The position numbers and the translations under genes were made by a program. A model generated the notes under the pieces. That model was not told where the DNA came from and made no database searches. It saw only the letters and a list, made by a program, of their open reading frames with translations. From a virus: a stretch of DNA of 64,000 bases. The stretch is from positions 1 to 64,000 of the IMG/VR virus record IMGVR_UViG_3300044645_002525; one strand, given 5' to 3'. Positions 27,628 through 36,562 of the stretch are shown here, piece by piece (the stretch's first letter is position 1; each line of letters opens with the position of its first letter).

Positions 27628-28140
27628 TTAGTCCGTTTTTTCTTTGTAGTAAAAAGCCAGGTCTTGATCGCATCTAACAGCCTTCAATAATGCGTCCATA
27701 GCGGCTTCTCTGCTTGGAAATCTACCAAGTCTTTTACTGCGAATATATGCCCTCCAAGGATTTTTGATTGACGAAGGATCGAAAGAGACTCCCCTTGCAC
27801 CACTCGTGTTGTCCGATCTCATCTTGACGTTTAACGTGTTCTGCTGCCTAGTGCATGCTCTTAAGTTGCAAGGGCGATTATCAGACGGGTTTCCATTTTT
27901 ATGGTCTATTTCAAGGTCGCCAGGATCCATCCCATTTGACAGAGCCCAAACGATTCGATGAATACCATAGCTATGCCCATCGATACTCACCACTCTGTAG
28001 CCCTTGTTCCATCGTCCTGCCACTTGACCTGGACGCACCCTGTTACTGGTGGGTCTTTTCCAGATCAAGATTCCATCTTTTCTCAACGCAAGAAGATGTC
28101 GAATCCGACAAAGCGGAGGAAGTGGTTTACAGTGCAGCAT
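27628..28140 (-). CDS. HNH homing endonuclease with AP2-like DNA-binding domain
   Basis: Residues about 50-105 contain the HNH signature: YGIHRIVWALSNG, then LEIDHKNGNPSDNRPCNLR and QQNTLN. This is followed by SGARGVSFDPSSIKNPWRAYI, an AP2-like beta-sheet DNA reader typical of phage HNH enzymes. An ATG at 28140 is preferred over an upstream TTG. It probably nicks DNA to spread itself; it lies in the sugar cassette and may have helped bring it in. Confidence 0.8.
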   Translation of the reverse strand: MLHCKPLPPLCRIRHLLALRKDGILIWKRPTSNRVRPGQVAGRWNKGYRVVSIDGHSYGIHRIVWALSNGMDPGDLEIDHKNGNPSDNRPCNLRACTRQQNTLNVKMRSDNTSGARGVSFDPSSIKNPWRAYIRSKRLGRFPSREAAMDALLKAVRCDQDLAFYYKEKTD

Positions 28141-28209
28141 CGGCTCATTCTGGGTGAGTTGATCGCGGACTAGGAGCGGCAAACTCGCTAGTCCACCTCA
28201 TTGTAACGC

Positions 28210-28923
28210 ATGACACGCAGCGCAATAATGGCACTTCCAGAAGGCTCAATTCGCTTTTGTATTAGTACGTGCAAGAAGTTTGCTCCACATACTATTCCCG
28301 TGATAATTCCCAGCTTGCTTGCTGCTGGACTAAAGCCAGAGGAGATTTTGATTGTCAATGGTGGGCAAACCGTCAGGGCTTTCACCAGCTACAAAGACGT
28401 GCCAATGCTGCTGACGCAGCAAAATTCCTTTGAATACACGCCGCTCATTGAGATTGTTGAGCATTCAATGGAGAGTCCCTATTGGTTTCTCCTGCACGAC
28501 ACTTGCATTGCAGGCCCCACGTTTAGACAGCTCGCTTACGAACCGCCAGTGGAGGTGCCAGAGAAAGTGGCAATGAAGCACACGCCTTCCATGAGCATCG
28601 GCCTTTACCGCTACGACTACCTTATGCGCCACAAGGAGCGTTTGATGGCCATCAAAAACTTGGATAGCTCGCCAGAAGCTCTGCAGCAATGGAAGCAATG
28701 GGGAGTGCCAAACGAGGACTACATGCTTTGGAAGCTCCAGGACGTGCCTTGCCACATCTATCATCCAGACAAGCATGGCCCGGACGAATGGAACTATCAA
28801 GGGCACGCAGATCCCTATGGCACTGGTATGCAGCGTCGTATCGAATACTTCCCTCAGCTAGAACTGGCCAAAGCCAAAAGCAATTGGCAAGGCGTACAGC
28901 CCCACCTTTGTATTGACATCTGA
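28210..28923 (+). CDS. Glycosyltransferase-like protein (237 aa)
   Basis: RFCISTCKKFAPHTIPVIIPSLLAAGL then EEILIVNGGQ and later ESPYWFLLHDTCIAGPTFRQLA have the layout of a GT-A fold: N-terminal Rossmann strands, an acidic centre (HDT in place of D-x-D) and an acceptor side. It overlaps the downstream FAD enzyme by one base (TGATG), so they work as a pair. The substrate is unknown and the family cannot be named with certainty. Confidence 0.5.
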   Translation: MTRSAIMALPEGSIRFCISTCKKFAPHTIPVIIPSLLAAGLKPEEILIVNGGQTVRAFTSYKDVPMLLTQQNSFEYTPLIEIVEHSMESPYWFLLHDTCIAGPTFRQLAYEPPVEVPEKVAMKHTPSMSIGLYRYDYLMRHKERLMAIKNLDSSPEALQQWKQWGVPNEDYMLWKLQDVPCHIYHPDKHGPDEWNYQGHADPYGTGMQRRIEYFPQLELAKAKSNWQGVQPHLCIDI

Positions 28924-29876
28924 TGAAGCGCATTGCAATTATTGGTGGCGGCTGGGTGGGATGCCATTTGGCAATGGCTTTTCGCGATGAGGCGGAGGTG
29001 ACGCTATACGAAAAGAACCATACGCTCATTTCAGAAGCGTCTTTCATCAACCAAAATCGGCTGCACTACGGCTACCACTACGCCAGGAATGCCGCCACTC
29101 GTCGATTGTGCGCTACCACTTTTGTGCGCTTCATGGAGGATTATGGCGATCTCGTTCATGATGTAGAGAATAATTACTACGCAGTGTCGGAAGATGAAAG
29201 TCTTCTTGATGCTGAAACCATTTCAATTATTTTCGGGAATGGTCCGCATACCCAGTTAGATCCACAGATCTTTAGTCACACATCGCTTTTATTGGACACC
29301 TCCGAGAAGCGTATTGATGCCATCGGAGCCAATCTGTATTTTCAATGGTGCCTAGAGTCGCTGGTCAAAAAGGAAAAGATTCAGCGATGCAATCTGCAAG
29401 CGCTAAAGCAGGATTACGACTTTGTTTTTGATTGCACCAACAACTCTCTCCTGGAGCCATTGTCTTCTCATTTCTTTGAAGCAGTGGCAATGTTCATCTA
29501 TCGCCCCAAAAAGCCTCTTCCTTTTGGCGCTCTCACTTACATTGACGGCGAACTATTTTCCATCTATCCATACAACGACAAATGCTTCTCGCTGAGTCAC
29601 GTGAAGCATGGAATTATGCCTAGCAATTCGCTTGATAATGCGGACGATGCAAGACGCAATATTGAGCAGCACGTAGAGCGCTACTGGACTGACTTTGCTG
29701 ATAGCTTTGACTATTTATTCCCAACGCTTTCTATCAAAGCAAAAACCAAAGACAGCAGCGCCAATCGCACTCCGCTAATGCGCCAAGAAGACAATTTGTT
29801 TTCCTTCTTCACTGGCAAAATCCAGGGCATCTATGCCATTGAGCAAATGGCAAGGCAAATTATCGCTCAGCCATAA
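28923..29876 (+). CDS. FAD-dependent oxidoreductase-like protein (317 aa)
   Basis: The N-terminus KRIAIIGGGWVGCHLAMAF is a classic dinucleotide-binding GxGxxG fold, and VTLYEKNHTLISEASFINQNRLHYGYHYA supplies the acidic end of the second strand. FDCTNNSLLEPL in the middle and NLFSFFTGKIQGIYAIEQM at the end fit DAO-type or NAD-rossmann oxidoreductases. It overlaps the upstream glycosyltransferase by one base and the end of the opposing TIM-barrel gene by ten. It may modify a sugar donor or amino sugar. The reaction is inferred only. Confidence 0.6.
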   Translation: MKRIAIIGGGWVGCHLAMAFRDEAEVTLYEKNHTLISEASFINQNRLHYGYHYARNAATRRLCATTFVRFMEDYGDLVHDVENNYYAVSEDESLLDAETISIIFGNGPHTQLDPQIFSHTSLLLDTSEKRIDAIGANLYFQWCLESLVKKEKIQRCNLQALKQDYDFVFDCTNNSLLEPLSSHFFEAVAMFIYRPKKPLPFGALTYIDGELFSIYPYNDKCFSLSHVKHGIMPSNSLDNADDARRNIEQHVERYWTDFADSFDYLFPTLSIKAKTKDSSANRTPLMRQEDNLFSFFTGKIQGIYAIEQMARQIIAQP

Positions 29877-30607
29877 AGCTGTCTAAACAAAGGATATTCA
29901 CGATGATGCTTAGAGGCATTGGTTAGTTCGCGAGTGATGCCATATTGATATGAACTTGCATTGAGAAGAAGCTTGATTTGTTTATGCTCATATTGATTAA
30001 GGATGGGACCATTGTCAGTGTCACTGATATGCACATGAGCAATGAAGCGGAAATAATGCTTGATAATTTTTGTGGGGCTATCTCCCTGAAGCCAAGCATT
30101 ATTGGTGTCGAGCATCGTCTTTACATTGCGCAGATTATAGAAATCAATGTGATTGACAATTTCTTCAACTGTATAAAAATACTTTCCACCGAATGCCTTG
30201 GCGATGGGTTCAATGCAAAGGATGGCGTCATTTGCTGCCAGAATTGAATCTATACGCTTGAGTGCTTCCATCAGGCTTGAGGGGCTTCCTCTGCGCAATG
30301 CAGGACTACCAAGAACAAAGCGCTTGATGCCCATCAGCGAACCAAGCTTCACCACTCGCAGCAAATGCTCTTGAGTGGCAGCAGTGTCTTCAAAGCTTTG
30401 CACTGCACTGTGGTAGAACAATGCCTGGGCCGAATATGCCCATAGTCCATAGTCTTCCCTGTAGCGCTTGGCAATATCGCCAAAGTCTTCGTTCCTGGCA
30501 AAGATGCGGGATGGCACTAATTCAATGAAATTGAAAGCGCCAGCATTGGCGCTCAAGATTTCATGCTCTTCCTCGTCCTTCCAGCCAATAGCACTAATTC
30601 CAAGCAC
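29867..30607 (-). CDS. Sugar phosphate isomerase / epimerase-like TIM-barrel protein (246 aa)
   Basis: Motifs of the xylose isomerase-like TIM barrel: NFIELVPSRIF, LGSLMGIKRFVLGSPALR, AILCIEPIAKAFGG (metal-binding glutamate), NVKTMLDTNNAWLQ and AHVHISDTDNGP (acidic and histidine metal ligands). This is a sugar phosphate isomerase/epimerase or AP endonuclease-2 fold. It overlaps the NAD-epimerase gene by 14 bases, which suggests that both act on the same nucleotide sugar. Confidence 0.65.
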   Translation of the reverse strand: MLGISAIGWKDEEEHEILSANAGAFNFIELVPSRIFARNEDFGDIAKRYREDYGLWAYSAQALFYHSAVQSFEDTAATQEHLLRVVKLGSLMGIKRFVLGSPALRRGSPSSLMEALKRIDSILAANDAILCIEPIAKAFGGKYFYTVEEIVNHIDFYNLRNVKTMLDTNNAWLQGDSPTKIIKHYFRFIAHVHISDTDNGPILNQYEHKQIKLLLNASSYQYGITRELTNASKHHREYPLFRQLYG

Positions 30608-31319
30608 TGATAAATTCCTCCATCTTCTTCAGAGTGGTTTCTTTGCTGGAAAAATATGGACCATAATTGTATTCAATGCGTGGCCCGCAATCAACGATTG
30701 TTTTTGCCCATGGGAACCACTTCTCAATAATTTCCAATGTCTCAATGGGTTCCGAAAACCATTGATGCGTTCCTCCTTTTTGACACGCCTCAGTGTGAAG
30801 CCATAAGTCCCTTAAGTCGTACCATTGATAACAAGAATTGGCATTGATCTTTTCGATGTTTTTGCCATTAAGAAGGTCAAATAAAACATTCTTTTTGATG
30901 CGCCGATGAAACAACGCGGGAAGACGAATGATGGTAATTATGGACTCGGGGAAAGTGGCCTTAATTAGCAGCTCAAAAATGTATCGCGTGGAACCATAGT
31001 TAATGCCATGGATTTCCGGAAAGTTTTCCACATACTTATAAGTTTGACTATAAACGTCGACAGTGGAATAGAGAACAATTTCCCTTGGTCTCCACAGCCT
31101 CATCTTTGTCAAAACGTGATACATATTATCGAAATCTGCCATCGGCGCTTGATTCGCCTTCCACTTCTCTGCTGGCAAGCAAGCCAAATAAAGCCTGTCG
31201 ATATCCTGCTTTAATGATGGCGCTAAATGAATATTTTCGGAATTAAAAAGGTAGCCAAAGTCGTGATGCTCGCGCAGCACTCTTCCGATTAATCCTGTGC
31301 TTCCAACCAATACATCCAT
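30594..31319 (-). CDS. NAD-dependent epimerase / dehydratase-like protein (241 aa)
   Basis: Starting at the ATG at 31319 the protein begins MDVLVGSTGLIGRVLREH, a short-chain Rossmann GxxGxxG loop. EIVLYSTVDVYSQTYKYVEN contains the serine/tyrosine region seen in extended SDRs, and GINYGSTRYIFELLIKATFP carries the YxxxK-like segment in altered form. It begins 2 bases past the stop of the minor head gene. It likely alters a nucleotide sugar in the surface-glycan pathway. Confidence 0.65.
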   Translation of the reverse strand: MDVLVGSTGLIGRVLREHHDFGYLFNSENIHLAPSLKQDIDRLYLACLPAEKWKANQAPMADFDNMYHVLTKMRLWRPREIVLYSTVDVYSQTYKYVENFPEIHGINYGSTRYIFELLIKATFPESIITIIRLPALFHRRIKKNVLFDLLNGKNIEKINANSCYQWYDLRDLWLHTEACQKGGTHQWFSEPIETLEIIEKWFPWAKTIVDCGPRIEYNYGPYFSSKETTLKKMEEFISAWN

Positions 31320-31321
31320 GC

Positions 31322-32005
31322 TCAAACCGCCACGACGGGCGCTTGTTGACGAAGGTATTGTACTCTGCACTTGCAATTGCTCATGCAAGCACAACGTTGC
31401 CCTGGCATGGGAAGGCTCCCAATGGAAACAGTGCCCCTCGATGCGTAACGCAAGCAATCGTCACAATGCTTCGCTTGAGGGTCAAGAATGCGTCGCATCA
31501 AGCTATAGCCTTGTTTTTCTTGGCGAATTGTAGCTCCTTCCCAATAAGTGCCCCTGAGAGCTGCAGCATAAAGGCCGACCCTACTAATAGCCATGGGAGT
31601 AGAAATGCTCCCAGCCAGAAGATCGCGAGCAAAACCCTCCAGATAACGGTATTCCGCACGAAGGCGTTGACCGATGCGGCCCCAATCCGAAGCCTGCATA
31701 TTGTCCCTGCCACCATTGCCAATAATTGCTGCTTGTACATGTGCAAGCTTAAGCGCTTCCCTCACGCTTTCCTGCCATTGAACCAGCGTAATATCGCCGT
31801 TGCTAAGCATGTTTGTAAGACGACGTAGCAAAGTGCCAAGCTTGTTAATTCGACCATCAACCAAAGCTTCAACGGCAGACTGACTAAGGAAGCGTCCGTT
31901 ACTTCCGCGATAACGGCCAGTAACGGGGTCGTAGCGCCATGATGATTCATCAAGACGCAGTTCAAGAGCGGCAGCGAACGTTGATAGATCATTCAGGCCT
32001 TGCAT
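31322..32005 (-). CDS. Minor head protein, SPP1 gp7-like (227 aa)
   Basis: A portal-associated head protein. The N-terminus MQGLNDLSTFAAALELRLDE leads into DPVTGRYRGSNGRFLSQ and a helical part with NMLSNGDITLVQWQESVREAL. The C-terminus contains DPQAKHCDDCLRYASRG, then GQRCACMSNCKCRVQY, a cysteine-rich zinc-binding-like end typical of this family. It lies downstream of the portal gene with a 17-base overlap and upstream of the sugar cassette. Confidence 0.65.
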   Translation of the reverse strand: MQGLNDLSTFAAALELRLDESSWRYDPVTGRYRGSNGRFLSQSAVEALVDGRINKLGTLLRRLTNMLSNGDITLVQWQESVREALKLAHVQAAIIGNGGRDNMQASDWGRIGQRLRAEYRYLEGFARDLLAGSISTPMAISRVGLYAAALRGTYWEGATIRQEKQGYSLMRRILDPQAKHCDDCLRYASRGTVSIGSLPMPGQRCACMSNCKCRVQYLRQQAPVVAV

Positions 32006-34073
32006 CTTCAGCCTCCAGAATATCCTTGAAACGCTCAGGAGCTTCCTCCTTCCATTGATTCAATGCAGCGTCAATGTCTTCTGGACTAATCAGCGATGCT
32101 TCGTCCACGTCAGAAAGGATGAGACCTTCCACTTTCATGGGCTCAAGCGCATCCACTTTGCTGCTCACATTCTTAGCAGGGCCTTTACGTTCTGGATCAG
32201 GATCGGCTTTGCGCTTGCGAGCCACAATTGTTTGACGCTCTTCTTTGCTCATGGCTTGCGCCTTGGCTTGCGGCAGGCATTTAGGCTTGCCTTCTTTTTC
32301 CTCGCGAGCACCACATGGACCAAGGATTTCGCCATTAGCGCCAATCCTCACCCATTTCTCCTTAAACCACTTATCAAGATCATCGGCATGAAGCTCCTGT
32401 TCGTCGCTCTTGAAAGCTCCGCTCAGTGAGCCATGCTTCTTCTTGTACATTTGCTTGTACTGTTGTACGACGTAACCACTGGCGTAAGCAGAAGGCCACA
32501 CTTTAAATTTAGATTTGGCGGCACTCACCGCCCGCGAATGCAGATCTTTGTCAGTGAAAGTTACGTCACCACGAACTTTCTCTAGATCACGAGGCAGAAA
32601 CAGACCAGCAACGTCTTGCACTTCACGGTTTCCGTCCATGGGAAGCGTGCCATTTTCTTCGTTCATTGGATCACGACCGCCAGGAGGCACCGCCATTTTC
32701 CCGTCACCCCCTTTCTGAGTGGAACCACCCCCAATTTGAGTGGGAAGTTCCCGCACTACGGACGGATCAAGCGTAAGCTCCATGCTCCACTCAGAACCGC
32801 CGTAGCGGGCATCTGCCACCTCCTTGGGACTCAGCACACCTAGCTGGATGTAACGGCCGTCTACAGCCGCCACGCGCGCCCGTACGTCAGCCATTTCGCG
32901 CTCATTAAGCTCGAACAATGGATTGAAGGAGATGCGCCATGATTCGGGCAGTTCTCCTTTCGTCGGACCTTCTTTACTGAGCATGATGTATTCAAGCAGC
33001 TTCTTCATCGGCCGCTTGAAATTGACGCTTTGATAATCAGCAAGCATCTTGGCAAAGTCACGCTCTTCGCTGCGACCAGTGGAACCAAGACCACTCGGGC
33101 TTTCGCCAAACAAAACAGTGTGAGGAATCTTGCTGGCGCCAATAATATCAACGCGCAGCTTTTCTAAGATTTCTCCAATGCCACCAAAGTTGCGACTAAT
33201 AAATTCAAGCTCTTCTTTCTCCGCATCAATCGCGTAGCCGCGATAGATGCTTTTGCTCATATCATTCACCTGCAGGCGATCACGAATGGAACTTTCCTTG
33301 CCAGCAGCAAGCATCGCTGCCAAGCCCCTCACTTTATGAACAAAAATATCAAACTCAGTGAGAAGCGTGGCCGCTGAATTCAATCCCGTCCAATAATGCC
33401 TGAAGCTGTCATAAACAGTCTGCAAGCTGCTCATGCCCCATCCATAGTTCCTTTGCCGAATGCGATAAGGAAGCCAATCCCCGTCAAAGCGAAGAATCCT
33501 ATCCTTGTGAATGTAGGACAATTGTGGCTGGTTAATTAAATCTCCAGAGATGATCTGATAATAAGTGGCTTTTGAATAGTCGTAGAGGTTTTCTTCGTTG
33601 ATAACGGGCGCAATTTGCCATCGGTCCAAGCATTCAATGTCTTCGATGCGACGGATATTCCGTTTATCGACAGGCATGTAAGCGGGACGCCCATCGTCAA
33701 TAAAAAGAAGTAGACAAGCACCCCCATAAAGGCGGGCGTTCTTTGCTGCGAGGTTGAGATGTTCGAGGATGTAGAGGTCTTCAATTACTTGCTCAATGCC
33801 TTGCACTTCTTCAGCCCTAACGCCATCGCCACCAAACAATACTTTGAAGCCTTTTCGAGTGGCCTGGTCAGCATAAATATCAACAATGCGACGAGGAAGC
33901 CATTCACCATAAAGATTTTCTAGTTCTTCTTGTGCCAGAAATACTGTGGCTGTAGTTTTAGTGTATTGGCTTTTGTCGCGACCAGTGCCCATGCCAATGA
34001 GCACGTTTGTGAGTCCATCAGCCCTCACTCCGCCACTGCCAACGTGGCCGAGATCAATTGCTTCGCCTTCCAT
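31989..34073 (-). CDS. Portal protein with C-terminal DUF5872-like domain (694 aa)
   Basis: The first 450 residues fit a DUF1073-type portal: LENLYGEWLPRRIVDIYADQATRKGF, ARLYGGACLLLFIDDG, NYGWGMSSLQTVYDSFRHY and the GESPSGLGSTGRSEERDFAKML region. Residues about 510-625 (KSKFKVWPSAYASGYVVQQYKQMY, then EKWVRIGANGEILGPCGAREE and RKRKADPDPERKGPAKN) form a DUF5872-like unit usually found as a separate small protein. The portal forms the ring for DNA entry and exit; the role of the extra domain is not known. The terminase lies divergently 0.6 kb away. Confidence 0.8.
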   Translation of the reverse strand: MEGEAIDLGHVGSGGVRADGLTNVLIGMGTGRDKSQYTKTTATVFLAQEELENLYGEWLPRRIVDIYADQATRKGFKVLFGGDGVRAEEVQGIEQVIEDLYILEHLNLAAKNARLYGGACLLLFIDDGRPAYMPVDKRNIRRIEDIECLDRWQIAPVINEENLYDYSKATYYQIISGDLINQPQLSYIHKDRILRFDGDWLPYRIRQRNYGWGMSSLQTVYDSFRHYWTGLNSAATLLTEFDIFVHKVRGLAAMLAAGKESSIRDRLQVNDMSKSIYRGYAIDAEKEELEFISRNFGGIGEILEKLRVDIIGASKIPHTVLFGESPSGLGSTGRSEERDFAKMLADYQSVNFKRPMKKLLEYIMLSKEGPTKGELPESWRISFNPLFELNEREMADVRARVAAVDGRYIQLGVLSPKEVADARYGGSEWSMELTLDPSVVRELPTQIGGGSTQKGGDGKMAVPPGGRDPMNEENGTLPMDGNREVQDVAGLFLPRDLEKVRGDVTFTDKDLHSRAVSAAKSKFKVWPSAYASGYVVQQYKQMYKKKHGSLSGAFKSDEQELHADDLDKWFKEKWVRIGANGEILGPCGAREEKEGKPKCLPQAKAQAMSKEERQTIVARKRKADPDPERKGPAKNVSSKVDALEPMKVEGLILSDVDEASLISPEDIDAALNQWKEEAPERFKDILEAEDARPE

Positions 34074-34148
34074 AAGCTTCCTTTATGGCCATGATGTGTT
34101 GCTTTTATTCTAGAAGCTGGCTACATTGGCACGTAGCTCATGCACACT

Positions 34149-34655
34149 ATGGCTAGCTTTGGTATTGTTTTCCATTTCAGCGAAGAAGACAAGGAGCTTG
34201 TACGGACGGAAGCCATGCGCAGGCAGCGTTTCAATGAGAGAAAAGGCCTGAAAGGGCGCAATGGAGGCCCGAAAGAGGGAGAGAAAGCTCTTTTCGCTCA
34301 CAAGCTTGGTGCCGCTGGTGAACTAGCAGTGGCAGATTATCTCCAGTTACGGGAGTTTCTCTATCAAGAAACAGAAGCAATTCGCGGATCCTTTGATCTG
34401 CCTCCCAATATTGACGTGAAAACACGCTCTCGTCATAACTATGATCTCATCTGCCAACTAGACGAGAAGCCCGGGAAAACTTTAGTGCTGGTTACAATTC
34501 AAAACAAAATCACTCTTCTCCATGGTTGGATAAAGAGTGAAGATGCAATGCAGGAACAATGGAAGAAAGATCCCGCTCATGGCAGACCAGCTTATTTTGT
34601 CCCTTCTTCTGAATTGCATCCTCTTGTAGACTTGCGCCATGCTGAAATGTTCTGA
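34149..34655 (+). CDS. Possible PD-(D/E)XK nuclease-like protein (168 aa)
   Basis: GAAGELAVADYLQLREFLYQ, then FDLPPNIDVKTRSRHNYDL and TLVLVTIQNKITLLHGWIKS, follow the layout of a PD-(D/E)XK nuclease: a glutamate helix (GE-x-A), an acidic I-D-V-K core and a following strand with glutamine/lysine. The ATG at 34149 gives MASFGIVFHFSEED; one nine bases earlier is in frame. It overlaps the large terminase by 17 bases, so a role in DNA packaging or degradation is plausible. Confidence 0.5.
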   Translation: MASFGIVFHFSEEDKELVRTEAMRRQRFNERKGLKGRNGGPKEGEKALFAHKLGAAGELAVADYLQLREFLYQETEAIRGSFDLPPNIDVKTRSRHNYDLICQLDEKPGKTLVLVTIQNKITLLHGWIKSEDAMQEQWKKDPAHGRPAYFVPSSELHPLVDLRHAEMF

Positions 34656-36006
34656 CTTCTCCAAGCACGCCCTAAAGCTGGATCTCTATCCTCGGCAGGC
34701 GAAGATTCTTGATAATTTCTTCCAGCCAGATAAGAGCCATGCAGTGTGGGCGCTTGGGCGAAGATCAGGCAAAACTGTCATGGCCGCAGTGGCGTGCGTC
34801 TATATGTGCTTCGTCTTGGAAGATGAATACCGCAGGCGCGTCAGGAAAGGCGAGAAATGGTACATCGTGACCGTCGCCAACTCTCAAGACCAGGCTCGTA
34901 TTGCTCTCAATAACATTCGTCAGCTCATTCTTGATAGTCCCTTCGCTCAGGAAATCGTCCGCGAAACTGCTGACATTATTGAGCTAAGCAACAATTGCGT
35001 ATTCAAAGCTATCCCCACATCAGGGCGTGCTGCCCGTGGTCTTGCTTGTGCAGGCGCAGTGTTTGACGAGCTTGCCTTCGCCACTGAAGGCGATGCAAAC
35101 AGTGGTGGACGTGGCATCTACGATGCTCTCTCGCCTGCTATTGCTCAGTTCGGAGGGAAAGGACGCATCCTTGAGCTTTCTTCGCCATGGTTGACAGACG
35201 GTATTTTCTACCAGCATTTCAAAGAAGCAAGCTCAGGAAGATTTCCTTTCATGCAAGCAGTGAATCTCCCAACGTGGGAGATGAACCCAAGCATTTCGCA
35301 AGAGTTTCTTGACACAGAGAGACAGCGTGATCCTGAGAAGTTTAAAGTTGAATATGGGGCGCAATTCGCGAGCAATCTTTCAGCCCTTGTTGCAAGCGAT
35401 GTTGTTGATGCCTGTATTGATGACCGTCGAGCGGCTTTACCGCCACGTCCCGAATTCCAAGGAGCTTATGTGCTTGCCCTTGACCCCGCCCGTGGTGGCG
35501 TTGGCCGTGACGACTACACTGCTTGTATTGTGCATTACGAGAATGGCACGCTAGTCGTTGATAAGTTTCATTCCTTCGTGGCTGACTTTGAAATTAATGG
35601 ACGAATGGAAGTGAATATTAATGCAGTGGAAGATTGGATTAAAGAGCAACATCGCCTGTATGTTTTCGACACTATTGTGATGGACCAGTTCAATAGCGCT
35701 GGCACCATTCAAAGCTTGGCAAGCGATTTGCCCATCACGGAACTAACTTGGACTGTTAGCTCCAAGATGAAAGCATTCAGTAAGATGCGAGAATTGTTCA
35801 ATGCAGGACAAATCAATTTATATCGTCATGAGAAAGCAATTATGCAGCTCAAAAACCTCACTGTTATCTACAAACCAAGTGGACAATGGAGTGTGACTGG
35901 CGGTAAGGCTTCTGGAATTGATGACTTAGCGTTTGCAATGGCAGGTGCCATTCTTGCTGCAAGCAAAGATGATGACATTGGTTGGATTGAAAGCCTTATC
36001 TCCTAG
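34639..36006 (+). CDS. terL: Terminase large subunit (455 aa)
   Basis: The DNA packaging motor. The ATPase motif A is GRRSGKTVMA (about residue 39); motif B is GAVFDELAFA (about residue 140), followed by a coupling element LSSPW. The nuclease domain has LALDPARGGVG (about residue 273), an IVMDQFNSAG strand and a C-terminal SGIDDLAFAMAG acidic segment. Size and order of motifs are typical of phage TerL. It overlaps the preceding nuclease-like gene by 17 bases and stands divergent from portal and head genes. Confidence 0.9.
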   Translation: MLKCSDFSKHALKLDLYPRQAKILDNFFQPDKSHAVWALGRRSGKTVMAAVACVYMCFVLEDEYRRRVRKGEKWYIVTVANSQDQARIALNNIRQLILDSPFAQEIVRETADIIELSNNCVFKAIPTSGRAARGLACAGAVFDELAFATEGDANSGGRGIYDALSPAIAQFGGKGRILELSSPWLTDGIFYQHFKEASSGRFPFMQAVNLPTWEMNPSISQEFLDTERQRDPEKFKVEYGAQFASNLSALVASDVVDACIDDRRAALPPRPEFQGAYVLALDPARGGVGRDDYTACIVHYENGTLVVDKFHSFVADFEINGRMEVNINAVEDWIKEQHRLYVFDTIVMDQFNSAGTIQSLASDLPITELTWTVSSKMKAFSKMRELFNAGQINLYRHEKAIMQLKNLTVIYKPSGQWSVTGGKASGIDDLAFAMAGAILAASKDDDIGWIESLIS

Positions 36007-36037
36007 TATGATTTTCAAGCAATAGTTCTGCTATGGA

Positions 36038-36304
36038 ATGAAGAGCAACGATTTAACTATGCAGGAGGCAAAGTTTCTCGTGTCCCTGCTTGAATGCGGC
36101 AGTTCAAACAGACAAACTGCTTTGCAGCTTCTTGCTGCTGAACATCTTTATGTGCCCACTCTCCTGCCAAAGCTTCAGGCGCACATCAAACGCATCAAGC
36201 AAATTGCCTTGCTTGAGCAGGCTGTTCACGATGGAGAAGACAGCTTTGACGACTACTGCCGCGCTCATCCTCAAGATCAATCCTGTAGAGAATATGACGT
36301 TTGA
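36038..36304 (+). CDS. Small protein after terL, unknown (88 aa)
   Basis: MKSNDLTMQEAKFLVSLLEC, then a helical body with LPKLQAHIKRIKQIALLEQA and the C-terminus HPQDQSCREYDV. It is likely helical and soluble. No family recognised. It lies 31 bases after terL on the same strand. Confidence 0.5.
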   Translation: MKSNDLTMQEAKFLVSLLECGSSNRQTALQLLAAEHLYVPTLLPKLQAHIKRIKQIALLEQAVHDGEDSFDDYCRAHPQDQSCREYDV

Positions 36305-36371
36305 ACCCACGAAACCATGCTATGCTTTTGAAGCTTTCGCGAAGCACGCTGGCCAGCGTTAGTTCAACAAG

Positions 36372-36433
36372 GAACAATGGTTTCAGGCGCCATTGTTCTG
36401 TACCAGGGGAAGAGGGGAGCAGGCCCACCTGCT
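36372..36433 (+). other. Two hairpins between the terL operon and the tRNA gene
   Basis: GAACAATGG pairs with CCATTGTTC (about 36372-36399) and GAGCAGG with CCTGCTC (about 36416-36433). Neither has a T-run. The 185-base gap holds no gene; the hairpins may be leader or processing structures for the tRNA transcript. Confidence 0.4.
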
Positions 36434-36489
36434 CTGAAATGCTGTACAAGGCGGATTGAAGCCCCGCTCAGCGCCCTCAACTTCACCCT

Positions 36490-36562
36490 GCCCGAATAGT
36501 CCAGCGGAAGAGACAAGCGACTTAAAATCGCTCCAGCGCAGGTTCGAATCCTGCTTCGGGCA
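36490..36562 (+). tRNA. tRNA with UAA anticodon (Leu-type), short variable loop
   Basis: A cloverleaf of 73 bases: acceptor GCCCGAA with TTCGGGC, D stem GTC with GAC, anticodon stem AGCGA/TCGCT around CTTAAAA (anticodon UAA), T arm GCAGG TTCGAAT CCTGC, discriminator A. The loop CTTAAAA is that of cyanobacterial tRNA-Leu(UAA). The variable loop is only CCAGC (5 bases), whereas tRNA-Leu normally has a long arm. The CCA is not encoded. Confidence 0.85.
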
